Shown piece after piece: positions 7,701 through 17,746 of a DNA stretch of 19,604 nt; position 1 is the first letter of the stretch; every line of letters starts with the position of its first letter. The stretch is from Flavobacteriales bacterium. Its GTDB lineage: Bacteria > Bacteroidota > Bacteroidia > Flavobacteriales > PHOS-HE28. Where the stretch lies: the NCBI GenBank assembly GCA_008016945.1, contig SSGN01000129.1:1-19604 (forward strand). Direction: 5' to 3'. The translations under genes were made by a program, and so were the position numbers. Below the pieces are notes generated by a model. It did no database searches, had not been told where the DNA came from, and was given only the letters and a program-made list of their open reading frames with translations.

Positions 7701-8461
7701 TCGAGGTGAAGGGCTTGAGCAAACGTTTCGGAGGCACACAGGTGCTCACGGACATCAATGCCGTGTTCCAGAAGGGCAAGGTGAACCAGATCATCGGCAA
7801 GAGCGGCTCGGGCAAGAGCGTGCTGGCCAAGTGCATCGTTGGCTTGCACAACCCAGAAGAGGGGCAGGTGCTGTATGAAGGCCGCTCCTTTCACGATATG
7901 GATCGCGATGAGAAGAAGCTCATCCGTCAGGAGATCGGCATGTTGTTCCAGGGCAGCGCTCTGTTCGACAGCCTCAATGTGTTGCAGAACGTGATGTTCC
8001 CCTTGCAGATGTTCGCCACCATGAACAAGGCGGAGATGGAGGAGCGGGCGCACTTCTGCCTGAACCGCGTGAACATCCTGGAGAAGGACCGGCTTTACCC
8101 TGCTGAGCTGAGCGGAGGCATGCAGAAGCGGGTGGGTATCGCGCGGGCCATCGCCATGAATCCGAAGTATCTGTTCTGCGATGAACCGAACAGCGGCCTC
8201 GATCCGCAGACGAGCATCTTGATCGACGACCTGATCAAGGAGATCACCGAGGAGTTCAACACCACCACCATCGTGATCACCCATGACATGAACTCGGTGA
8301 TGGAGACAGGAGAGAACATCATCTTCATCAACCAGGGCCGCAAATGGTGGGAGGGCACCAAGGATGATCTGTTGAACAGCGACAACCAGGAGCTCAATGA
8401 TTTCATCTACGCCGGTGGCCTCATGCGCCAAGTGAAGAAGGCGCTGACCGGCCGCTCTTGA
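7697..8461 (+). CDS. mlaF: MlaF-type ABC transporter ATP-binding protein
   Basis: This is the cytosolic ATPase partner of the permease encoded just upstream. The 254-residue protein has Walker A GKSGSGKS at residues 34-41, Q-loop region GMLFQGSALFDSL, signature LSGGMQKRVGIARA from 138, Walker B YLFCDEPNSGLDP from 158 and the H-loop histidine at 196 (VITHDMNSV). GSALFDSLNVLQNV is characteristic of the MCE-associated ATPases. The start at 7697 overlaps the mlaE stop by ATGA. The C-terminal part ends NDFIYAGGLMRQVKK. A terminator hairpin follows the stop closely, closing a two-gene unit. Confidence 0.94.
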   Translation: MIEVKGLSKRFGGTQVLTDINAVFQKGKVNQIIGKSGSGKSVLAKCIVGLHNPEEGQVLYEGRSFHDMDRDEKKLIRQEIGMLFQGSALFDSLNVLQNVMFPLQMFATMNKAEMEERAHFCLNRVNILEKDRLYPAELSGGMQKRVGIARAIAMNPKYLFCDEPNSGLDPQTSILIDDLIKEITEEFNTTTIVITHDMNSVMETGENIIFINQGRKWWEGTKDDLLNSDNQELNDFIYAGGLMRQVKKALTGRS

Positions 8462-8476
8462 TCCGGGCATGAAGGG

Positions 8477-8511
8477 AAAACCCCCTTGGGTCCATGGCCC
8501 AAGGGGGTTTT
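8477..8511. terminator. Bidirectional intrinsic terminator after mlaF
   Basis: AAAACCCCCTTGGG at 8477-8490 pairs perfectly with CCCAAGGGGGTTTT at 8498-8511 across a 7-base spacer that can close further. The flanking A and T runs give a U-tract in either direction. It serves mlaF (stop 8461) and the convergent T9SS protein gene (stop 8527). Confidence 0.9.
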
Positions 8512-8526
8512 GCTTTTGGAGCAGGC

Positions 8527-10470
8527 TTAGTGCAGTGTCACGCGCTCAACCAGAGTGCTGGTGGCGTTGCTCACCCGTACGTTGTACACACCGCGTGCAA
8601 GACCAGAGAGGTCCAAGGTGGTGCGGCCCGTGAACGTGCCTTGGTGCACCGTGGCACCCAACAGGTCGATCACCTCCACATTCATCACACCCTGCGCGTC
8701 GCTGGTGATGTTCACCAAACCGTGGGTGGGGTTGGGATACACCGCGATGGATGCGTTGGTGGCGGTTTCATCGATACCCACCGCCGGGGTCACGTTCAGG
8801 CGGATGGCCAGGGCATTGCCGTTGCCGTAGATATGGCGCCCTTCCGTACCGTCGTCATTGTAGTCCACCGGCAGGTAGATCATGCTCGAGAGACTTGGCT
8901 GTGGAATGGTGTTGTCGTCCGCGATGAAGACTTCGGCGTCCGTGGTCAAAGCAGTGCCCGATCCGGCGACCCTTGCGCAGAGGTAGTATGCGCCAGGAGC
9001 CAATGAGATCGGCTGTTCGAAGGGGATGGTCACCTGGCCAGCCCCCACTTGTTGGGTGGTCAACGACACCACATCGGAGGTGATCCCGAAGAGCGGGAAG
9101 CTCACACTGGAGGATTGCGTGTTCAGCACGTCAGCCGTATCCAGAAGGAACACCTCCAGTTCGGTGGCCGCTCCCGCACGGGTGTTCGTACCCAGTACGA
9201 TGGTGGCACTGTGAGCCTGGGTGGCGGCCAGGATGTGATACATGGTCATCAAGTACACCGTCGAGTTGTCAGCGAAGGAGGCGGTGCCCAATTGTTGGCG
9301 GACCTCGGTGCCTGCAGGGTGATTGCCCAAGGCATCAAGGGAGTATTGGTCGAGGGTCACTTCGAAGTGGCGGGTCTTGCTGTTGTCGTCGAGGTTACCG
9401 TCCTGTCCAACCTCATCGCCGGTGATGGTGAAGGTGGCGTTGTATTTGCCGAGATCGAGGAAGGGCAGGTCGGCCTGGTCGTCGCTTACCACGGTTTGTG
9501 CACCAGGCAGATCGCCCACCTGGGTATTGTGCGTGAAGGCTACGGTGCCGTCCGCTTTCCGCACGATGCACTCCACGCCCAGGTTGGTCTGCGTGACGCT
9601 TCCATTGTTCGCCACTTCCGCACCGATGTTCATCGAGGCCGGGAGCTGCGTCGCGGGGATGCGCCCGTATTCGTCTCCGGTGCCCGTGGTGGAGGTGTAT
9701 GCGTAGTTCATCGTCACCTCGTATTCGGGCAGTACCACGATCTGGATGTCGTCCACCTGCCAGTGGTAGTGTGAGGTGCCGGCCTCGCTGTTGTGGTGGA
9801 ACCGGAACTGCACACTGCCCGGATTCGCCGCGATGGCCGCCGCGATATTGAACCGGCGGGTTTCGGTGAAGGTCGGGTCCTGGTTGATCGCCAGCCCCTC
9901 ATTCGACTCAAAAACGGTCCAGTTGGCTCCGCCATCGCAAGTGACCTCGAAGAAGAACGGGCTGGTGCCACAGCAGAACCGCGAACGCTGTTGGAATACC
10001 ACTTCCGCCCAGGGCGACAAGCTCAGGTCGATCACGGGAGAGACGAGACTGGCCTCCCATGAGGTGAACTGGCTTTCCGGAAGTGCCGTGGCCGTGGTGC
10101 CGTTCCAGGTGCAGTTGGCCGAGTCGGAGGCGAACTTGGCGAAGCCATTCGTGTACGTGGTGGATTGGATCCGTTCCGATGCTGGGGTGTATGCTCCTTT
10201 GGGGCCGTTGGAGTTGATGCGCCAGATGTCGCCGTTGGGACCGTCCACCGTCCAAGCACCGGAAGGGTTGTTACCGGCGAAGCCTTGGGAGAAATCTTCT
10301 GACCACACCACGATCTCGCTGCCGCGGGCGCCCGTGTTCACGGGTGCTTCCGAAGTGAAGCGGGTGGGGGTGGGTTGTGCCGTTGCTGTTGGCAGGCCGA
10401 CCCGTTGCGCGGATGTGGCCAAGGTGAGAGCCCCGGCGCAAAGGCCGAGCAAAGAATACCGTTTGTTCAT
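8527..10470 (-). CDS. Secreted protein with T9SS type A sorting domain
   Basis: The 647-residue protein has a Sec signal peptide (MNKRYSLLGLCAGALTLATSAQ). Residues about 55-248 form a jelly-roll-like domain of the choice-of-anchor J type: it opens with WSEDFSQGF and closes with HWQVDDIQIVVLPEYEV, and it has cysteines near 120, 166, 167 and 178. A CARDB-like beta-sandwich follows (IGAEVANNGSVTQTNLGV, DNSKTRHFEV), then a further beta-rich region to about 565. The last 71 residues are a T9SS sorting domain: VYPNPTHGLVNI, then VEVIDLLGATV, LDLSGLARGVYNVRV, ending ERVTLH. The protein is therefore predicted to cross the outer membrane through T9SS and to be released or attached to the surface. Ligand and role are unknown. 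It shares its layout with the neighbour at 10806-12590. Confidence 0.88.
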   Translation of the reverse strand: MNKRYSLLGLCAGALTLATSAQRVGLPTATAQPTPTRFTSEAPVNTGARGSEIVVWSEDFSQGFAGNNPSGAWTVDGPNGDIWRINSNGPKGAYTPASERIQSTTYTNGFAKFASDSANCTWNGTTATALPESQFTSWEASLVSPVIDLSLSPWAEVVFQQRSRFCCGTSPFFFEVTCDGGANWTVFESNEGLAINQDPTFTETRRFNIAAAIAANPGSVQFRFHHNSEAGTSHYHWQVDDIQIVVLPEYEVTMNYAYTSTTGTGDEYGRIPATQLPASMNIGAEVANNGSVTQTNLGVECIVRKADGTVAFTHNTQVGDLPGAQTVVSDDQADLPFLDLGKYNATFTITGDEVGQDGNLDDNSKTRHFEVTLDQYSLDALGNHPAGTEVRQQLGTASFADNSTVYLMTMYHILAATQAHSATIVLGTNTRAGAATELEVFLLDTADVLNTQSSSVSFPLFGITSDVVSLTTQQVGAGQVTIPFEQPISLAPGAYYLCARVAGSGTALTTDAEVFIADDNTIPQPSLSSMIYLPVDYNDDGTEGRHIYGNGNALAIRLNVTPAVGIDETATNASIAVYPNPTHGLVNITSDAQGVMNVEVIDLLGATVHQGTFTGRTTLDLSGLARGVYNVRVSNATSTLVERVTLH

Positions 10471-10690
10471 GGTTATCCGTATTGTACTGGCCCGAAGTTA
10501 ACCTTCCGCCCCTTCCTATTGGGTCCGCAAGTGGCGTACGGGGCCATTTGGGACGCAACGGTCACTGGATAGCAGGGAACGGTCAGGAGGTGATGAGGCC
10601 ATGGTCATCGGTCACGCGCAGGTGACATTTCGTACGGAGGCATAAGCCAGTGATGCGAAAGGGGGCGCAGGATGTCCCGCCTGATCGTTC
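10471..10690. other. Non-coding gap between the two T9SS genes
   Basis: Apart from the candidate promoter near 10493, this part has no convincing gene. It holds a small hairpin (GTCAC at 10611-10615 with GTGAC at 10622-10626) and the segment GGATGTCCCG at 10670-10679, which repeats one arm of the large hairpin next to it. The minus-strand frame 10583-10846 (87 codons) lacks family features and overlaps the end of the next gene, so it is not called. Confidence 0.5.
10493..10500 (-). promoter_or_regulatory. Candidate -7 box for the downstream T9SS gene
   Basis: On the minus strand TAACTTCG lies 22 bases before the ATG at 10470 and matches TAnnTTTG apart from one C. It would give this gene its own promoter, separate from the gcvP transcript. 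Confidence 0.3.
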
Positions 10691-10805
10691 TACCATTCGG
10701 GCATCCAATTCCAGCCGACCCACTTGCTCGTTTCCGCATGCCTTCACCGAGAGACCGGTGAAGAATGTCGTGCATCTACGGCTGTTGTTGGATGTCCCGA
10801 TGGTA
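10691..10805 (-). other. Large nested hairpin directly after a T9SS gene stop
   Basis: The element begins on the base after the stop of the upstream T9SS gene (stop codon 10806-10808). Outer stem: 10691-10708 pairs with 10788-10805, 17 base pairs with single-base bulges at 10697 and 10795. After a short internal loop, CAGCCG at 10712-10717 pairs with CGGCTG at 10779-10784. Further in, ATGC at 10738-10741 pairs with GCAT at 10772-10775. At the apex CTTCACCG at 10742-10749 pairs with CGGTGAAG at 10756-10763 around AGAGAC. No U-tract follows in the direction of transcription, so a simple terminator is unlikely. It may be a structured 3' UTR, a processing or stability element, or a dispersed palindrome. 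Confidence 0.65.
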
Positions 10806-12589
10806 TTAGCGTTGGATGGAAACCACTGAAGTGCGAATTCCACCACTGCTGAACACCTCCAACGTGTACAGACCGGACCGCAGATCCGATACGTCGATCA
10901 GGGGCTCGGCACTTGTGTTCTTTTGATCTTGGCTCACTTGCCGCACCATGCGTCCGGCCAGGTCGGTGAGCGTCCAACCGATGATCCGTTCGTTGTGGGG
11001 TATTCGGATCCTTAACGTGTGCGTTGCAGGATTGGGATACGCCAACAATTGCTCCGCCCGGCCAGGGGTGGGTTCCAGTCCAACCGGCACTTCGGTCAAA
11101 TGCAGCCTGACCATGGGTGCGCCATACAACGGTTCGATGCTGAAGCCGAGGCCTTCCATGATCCCGCTGCGGGCTGGTCGGGAAGGTCCGCCAATGGCCA
11201 CGTACACGGGTTGGTCGCTACCGGAGGTGAGTTGTTGGATACCGATGTGGTAGTCCCCAGGTGCCAGTGCCAGGCCATGGGTCAACGACTCGTACACCGG
11301 CATGCCGTTCCAGATCCCATCGATGTCCGGCTGTGTCAACATACGCTGCGAAGAGGTGTCCAGCATGTTGAAGTTCGCATCCATCAGGATCGCACGGACC
11401 ACGGCACCTACTGCGGTCTGGTTCGTGTATCGTACGCTGATCCCCATGGCATGGTCGCCAGTGTATGCCACTTCAAACCGGTTGAAGACGATGAACCCAC
11501 CAGTGCCTCCGACACTGCTGGTGACCTGGTCGAGGTCGCAGCTCATGGCGCTGTAGCCCGCATCCCAGCCTGCGCCGGTGTACCGAACGCTTCCCGTGGA
11601 GGTGTTGTCTTCCGGCGCATCATCCGTTCCGGTGGCATTTCCGGTGATGGTGATCGTGGCCGCTCCAGCTGCATCGGGTTGCCAGTTGGTAACGATGGGG
11701 ATCTCAAGGGTTGCACCAGGGAGGAGTTCGGCGATGAACTCCGAGTCGAACGGCCCATGCGTGGTTCCGTTCAAGGTGATCGTGCCCGAGAGGCGCACTT
11801 GGGTCAGGGTGGCCGTGCCCGCGTTCTTCACCGTGGCCGCAAGCACCGCAGGAGCGGCCTGGGATACGGGTAGCATCCGGTAGAACAGGCGTTGATCACC
11901 GGTGGTGTAGGGCGATGCGGTGGTCATGCCCAACTGCGCGTTGGTCACCACCAGGTCCGTGGTGTTCCGTTCACGCAGGCAAACATCGTCCACGGCGAAA
12001 CCACCGGCCCATGCGCCACCATCGCTCCATCGGAAGCGCAGCCTCAGGTCGGCGGCACCATCGAAGGTGCTGAGGTCCACGAACACGGGTTGCCAAGCGC
12101 CATCCACAGGTAGTGTGTGAACCTCCACCCACTCACCATTGGATATGCTCGCCTCGATCCTCGCAGGGCCGGCTTCGAAAAGCCCTTCGTTGAAGACCCG
12201 GCATTCCAAAGCGACGCCGGTGCGACCACTCAGGTCAAGCACCGGAGTGGTCAGGGTCACATCGCTCAGGTCGCAGTTGCACGGCGCTGCAGCATCGTTG
12301 GCCATGGCGAAGTGGTTGCCCATGGGGCTGTCGGCCACGGGGAAGTAGCCTTCGGCGTTGGCTTCCGTGGCATTGCCCACGGACCAGGCCGGAACGAATT
12401 CGCCCATCCCTTCGCCTTCCGGGGTCCGTCGTTCCACCGCAGGGCCGAGGTCCCAGCCGGCCAACGCGTCCTGTTGTTCGAAATCGTTCGCGAAGAAACA
12501 GGCTTCGGCCCGCGACTGCGCATGGCTGCTCCCGATGGATCCCAGAAGGGACAGCGCTACTGCGCAGAAGGTCGGCTTGGTCATGCGCA

Positions 12590-12590
<1 letters not shown>
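10806..12590 (-). CDS. Secreted T9SS sorting-domain protein coupled to gcvP
   Basis: The 594-residue protein starts with a Sec signal peptide ending in GSIGSSHA-QS. Residues about 31-207 form a choice-of-anchor J / MAM-like jelly roll, opening with FFANDFEQQDALAGW and closing with WAGGFAVDDVCLRE, with several cysteines (CNCD). A CARDB-like segment follows (VLAATVKNAGTATLTQV, PEDNTSTGSVRYTG), then a second beta-rich region. The final 78 residues are a T9SS sorting domain (AYPNPATHTLRIRI, WTLTDLAGRMVRQV, DVSDLRSGLYTLEV, ending VVSIQR). It should be exported to the surface or medium. The ATG at 12590 shares its A with the gcvP stop (TGATG); a second ATG at 12584 is also possible. A longer in-frame extension to 12752 is a shadow of gcvP. 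It is of similar design to the protein at 8527-10470, suggesting an old duplication. Confidence 0.88.
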
Positions 12591-15448
<2,858 letters not shown>

Positions 15449-15472
15449 GGGATGGGTGCCTTTTGGGCGCGG

Positions 15473-15480
15473 CAAATATA
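15473..15480 (-). promoter_or_regulatory. Promoter -7 box for gcvP
   Basis: On the minus strand TATATTTG matches TAnnTTTG exactly and lies 24 bases before the gcvP ATG at 15448. A TTCA at 15501-15504, 20 bases further upstream, is a weak -33 candidate and lies inside the octamer repeat. Confidence 0.55.
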
Positions 15481-15499
15481 CCCGGTACGGGGCGAGGCG

Positions 15500-15585
15500 G
15501 TGAAGCGGTGGGGCAGGGGGGGGAATGCGGTGAATGGTCGGGGGTGATATGGTGAAGGGGCTGTTCGGTGGCTCTTCCTTTCACC
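15500..15585. repeat. Octamer-periodic GTGAA element in the gcvP upstream region
   Basis: GTGAA-like units start at 15500, 15508, 15530, 15544 and 15552; the first pair and the last pair are exactly 8 bases apart. GGTGAAGGG at 15551-15559 faces the inverted CCTTTCACC at 15577-15585 (8 of 9 pairs). The same unit type and layout occur after kynU and near the window end. Confidence 0.5.
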
Positions 15586-15607
15586 TCCGATCTTTCGCCA
15601 TGCATCA

Positions 15608-15659
15608 TTCTCCTCTCTTCCTCTCTTCCTCTCTTCTTCCTCTCTTCTTCCTCTTCTTC
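15608..15659. repeat. Uninterrupted 52-base polypyrimidine tract
   Basis: All 52 bases are C or T. CTCTCTTC is repeated three times in tandem at 15613-15636 and is followed by an 11-base variant ending in TTCTTC. Pyrimidine bias continues with few breaks to about 15717. It lies in the gap between the divergent gcvP and 15748 genes. The long frame starting at 15568 that reads Ser-Pro-Phe-rich sequence here is an artefact of this composition. Confidence 0.75.
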
Positions 15660-15698
15660 ACCACTTCCCTTCTTCTCCGCTTCAACCTCCCGTGCCTC

Positions 15699-15730
15699 TT
15701 CGTTCCCCCCACCCCCAAGGCCTATCTTTG
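15699..15730 (+). promoter_or_regulatory. Promoter for the membrane protein-kynU-kmo unit
   Basis: TATCTTTG at 15723-15730 is an exact TAnnTTTG -7 box, with TTCG at 15699-15702 as a -33-like element 20 bases upstream. The ATG at 15748 lies 17 bases after the box, so the leader would be about 10 bases. This position also fixes the start of the gene at 15748 rather than upstream. Confidence 0.55.
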
Positions 15731-15747
15731 GCCACCTGACACCCCGT

Positions 15748-16386
15748 ATGGAGTTCCATTGCCGTGCCCTGTTGATCCTGATCTCACTCGTTGCGAGCCG
15801 TGCCGTTGTGGCACAGGACCGGATCCTGATGATGAACGGCGAGATCCATGAAGGACGGGTCCTGGGGCAGAGCACCCTGGAGGTGCGTTACCTGCAACTG
15901 CGGAAGAGTGGTTCGTGGAAGGAGCGTGCCGAACCCACCGAGGAGGTGTTCTCCGTGATCGACAGCCTCGGCCGTGAACGGATCTGGTATTTCCACGATA
16001 CCGTGTTCGGCAACGACCTTACCACGGAGCAGATGCGCTGGTTCTTGAACGGTGAGCGCGATGCCCGCAAGGGCTACAAGCCCATCTGGCCCATGGTGGG
16101 GGCCTTCGCCACAGGGGCTGGTCTGGTGATCGGACTGAATTGGGAGATGAACGGTATGTTCTTACCCCCGATCGTAGCCGGGGCCATGGCGTTGCCCCGG
16201 GTGCATGTCACCCCGGGCTCGATATCCAACCCCCTGATGGAGGGCGATGAGTACTACGCGACCGGCTATGCCCGTGTAGGCCGCTCGAAGCGCGTGATCC
16301 GTTGCTTGATCTCCACGTTCGCCGGGGTGGCCGTGGGGCTCGCCGTGCGGCAACTCATCATCAACCCCACCCTCGACTACGAGTAG
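15748..16386 (+). CDS. Predicted membrane protein of unknown function
   Basis: I do not recognise a named family. The 212-residue protein has an N-terminal signal peptide (RALLILISLVASRAVVAQ), then a beta-rich, charged domain at about 24-90 that begins DRILMMNGEIHEGRVL and contains LEVRYLQLR and EEVFSVID. This resembles short envelope proteins often seen in Flavobacteriales that pair a 'NGE' beta domain with a small membrane anchor. A motif EQMRWFLNGERDARKGYKP at 95-112 precedes hydrophobic segments at about 113-131, 137-151 and 185-204, with GYARVGRSKR between the last two. The start is set by the promoter and signal peptide. kynU begins 5 bases after its stop, so they are cotranscribed, but no functional link to kynurenine is evident. 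Confidence 0.75.
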   Translation: MEFHCRALLILISLVASRAVVAQDRILMMNGEIHEGRVLGQSTLEVRYLQLRKSGSWKERAEPTEEVFSVIDSLGRERIWYFHDTVFGNDLTTEQMRWFLNGERDARKGYKPIWPMVGAFATGAGLVIGLNWEMNGMFLPPIVAGAMALPRVHVTPGSISNPLMEGDEYYATGYARVGRSKRVIRCLISTFAGVAVGLAVRQLIINPTLDYE

Positions 16387-16391
16387 TGCCC

Positions 16392-17663
16392 ATGACCTTC
16401 GAGAACACGCTGGCCTACGCCCGGGAACGCGACGCGCAGGATCCCCTCCGTGCCTTTCGCGATGAATTCATCTTCCCACAGCACGATGGCCGCGATGCCA
16501 TCTACTTCACCGGGAACTCCCTCGGTCTGCAGCCCAAGGCCGCGGCCGCGGCACTGAAGCAGGAACTCGATGACTGGGGCAGGCTCGGCGTGGAGGGCCA
16601 CTTCCATGCGAAACATCCGTGGTACAGCTACCACGAGGAACTCGCCGCCAGCACCGCACGGCTTGTGGGCGCGTTGGAGGAGGAGGTGGTGGTGATGAAC
16701 CAGCTCACCAGCAACCTGCACTTCCTGTTGGTGTCGTTCTACCGCCCGAAGGGGAAGCGCGTGAAGATCCTCACCGAGCAACGTCCGTTCCCCAGCGATA
16801 CGTACGCCTTCGCTTCGCAGATCAGGTTCCATGGCTTGGATCCCGATGTGTGCTTGGAGGAGGTGCAACCCCGCCCCGGCGAACACACGTTGCGGCAGGA
16901 GGACATCATCGCGAAGATCAACGAGCTGGGCGATGAGTTGGCGCTGGTCTGTTTCGGCGGCGTGAACTTCCTTACCGGGCAAGCCTTCGACATCAAGGGT
17001 ATCACCACTGCGGCGCACAAGGTGTGCGCGTTCGCTGGTTTCGATCTGGCGCACGGCGCGGGCAACCTGCACCTGAAGCTGCACGACGATGGTGCCGACT
17101 TCGCCTGCTGGTGCAGCTACAAGTACCTGAACAGCGGTCCGGGCGGTGTGGCCGGGGCGTTCGTGCATCAGCGGCACCTGGGCACGGAGCTTCCACGGTT
17201 CGCCGGATGGTGGGGCCACGACAAACGCGAACGCTTCAAGATGGAGCGCGCCTTCAAACCCATGCTCACCGCCGAGGCCTGGCAGGTGAGCAATGCGCCG
17301 GTACTCCCCATGGCCGTGCACCGCGTGGCGTTGGAGCAGTTCGACCGCGCGGGCATGGAACGCCTGCGGGCCAAGAGCATCCACCTCACGGGCTACCTGC
17401 GGTGGATCATCGAAGGCATCTCAGCCGAGCATGGGAACATGTTCAACATCATCACCCCGAAGGATCCTGCGCAGAACGGTGCCCAGCTATCCATCCTCGT
17501 CAACGGCGATGGGCGCGGCATATTCGATCGCCTCACTGCGCGCGGGGTGTTCTGCGACTGGCGCGAACCCGACGTGCTGCGCATGGCCCCCGTGCCGATG
17601 TACAACAGCTTCGAGGATGTGTACAGGTTCGGGGAGATCTTGAACGAATGCGTGAGGAAGTGA
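16392..17663 (+). CDS. kynU: Kynureninase
   Basis: Kynureninase is a PLP-dependent hydrolase that cleaves kynurenine to anthranilate and alanine, or 3-hydroxykynurenine to 3-hydroxyanthranilate and alanine. The 423-residue protein has the expected length. The PLP lysine is residue 244 in FACWCSYKYLNSGPGG, and FDLAHGAGNLHLKLHDD supplies the conserved Asp that contacts the cofactor pyridine. YFTGNSLGLQPK near residue 40 and HPWYSY are also family-like, and GWWGHD follows the lysine region. The ATG at 16392 is used; the upstream extension is a shadow. kmo lies downstream on the same strand, favouring 3-hydroxykynurenine as substrate. The last codons (Val-Arg-Lys-stop) are made of the first octamer units of the repeat that follows. 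Confidence 0.95.
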   Translation: MTFENTLAYARERDAQDPLRAFRDEFIFPQHDGRDAIYFTGNSLGLQPKAAAAALKQELDDWGRLGVEGHFHAKHPWYSYHEELAASTARLVGALEEEVVVMNQLTSNLHFLLVSFYRPKGKRVKILTEQRPFPSDTYAFASQIRFHGLDPDVCLEEVQPRPGEHTLRQEDIIAKINELGDELALVCFGGVNFLTGQAFDIKGITTAAHKVCAFAGFDLAHGAGNLHLKLHDDGADFACWCSYKYLNSGPGGVAGAFVHQRHLGTELPRFAGWWGHDKRERFKMERAFKPMLTAEAWQVSNAPVLPMAVHRVALEQFDRAGMERLRAKSIHLTGYLRWIIEGISAEHGNMFNIITPKDPAQNGAQLSILVNGDGRGIFDRLTARGVFCDWREPDVLRMAPVPMYNSFEDVYRFGEILNECVRK

Positions 17664-17742
17664 AGAGGTGAAGGAGTGAAGGGGGCGATGCTTGCGACCA
17701 TGGACATATCCACTTCTTCACCTCATCTCTTTCCCACTTCCG
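17652..17742. repeat. Octamer-periodic GTGAARRG element between kynU and kmo
   Basis: Four exact 8-base units, GTGAGGAA, GTGAAGAG, GTGAAGGA and GTGAAGGG, run from 17652 to 17683 and include the kynU stop. A complementary pyrimidine arm lies at 17711-17742. Bases 17663-17678 pair with 17711-17726 at 14 of 16 positions, including the exact GAGGTGAAG / CTTCACCTC pair, with a 32-base loop. It fills the 83-base gap between the genes and could influence relative expression of kmo. Confidence 0.65.
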
Positions 17743-17746
17743 CTCC

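Noticed and set aside
10742..10763. 8-bp hairpin as an ordinary terminator of the T9SS gene
   Set aside because: No U-tract follows on the minus strand, and the hairpin is the tip of a much larger nested structure.
10583..10846. 87-codon minus-strand frame in the gap between T9SS genes
   Set aside because: It overlaps the 3' end of a T9SS gene and the nested hairpin, and shows no signal peptide, motif or promoter.
15568..15747. 60-codon N-terminal extension of the 15748 gene
   Set aside because: Ser/Pro/Phe-rich sequence comes from the C/T tract, the extension includes the promoter box, and the signal peptide begins at 15748.
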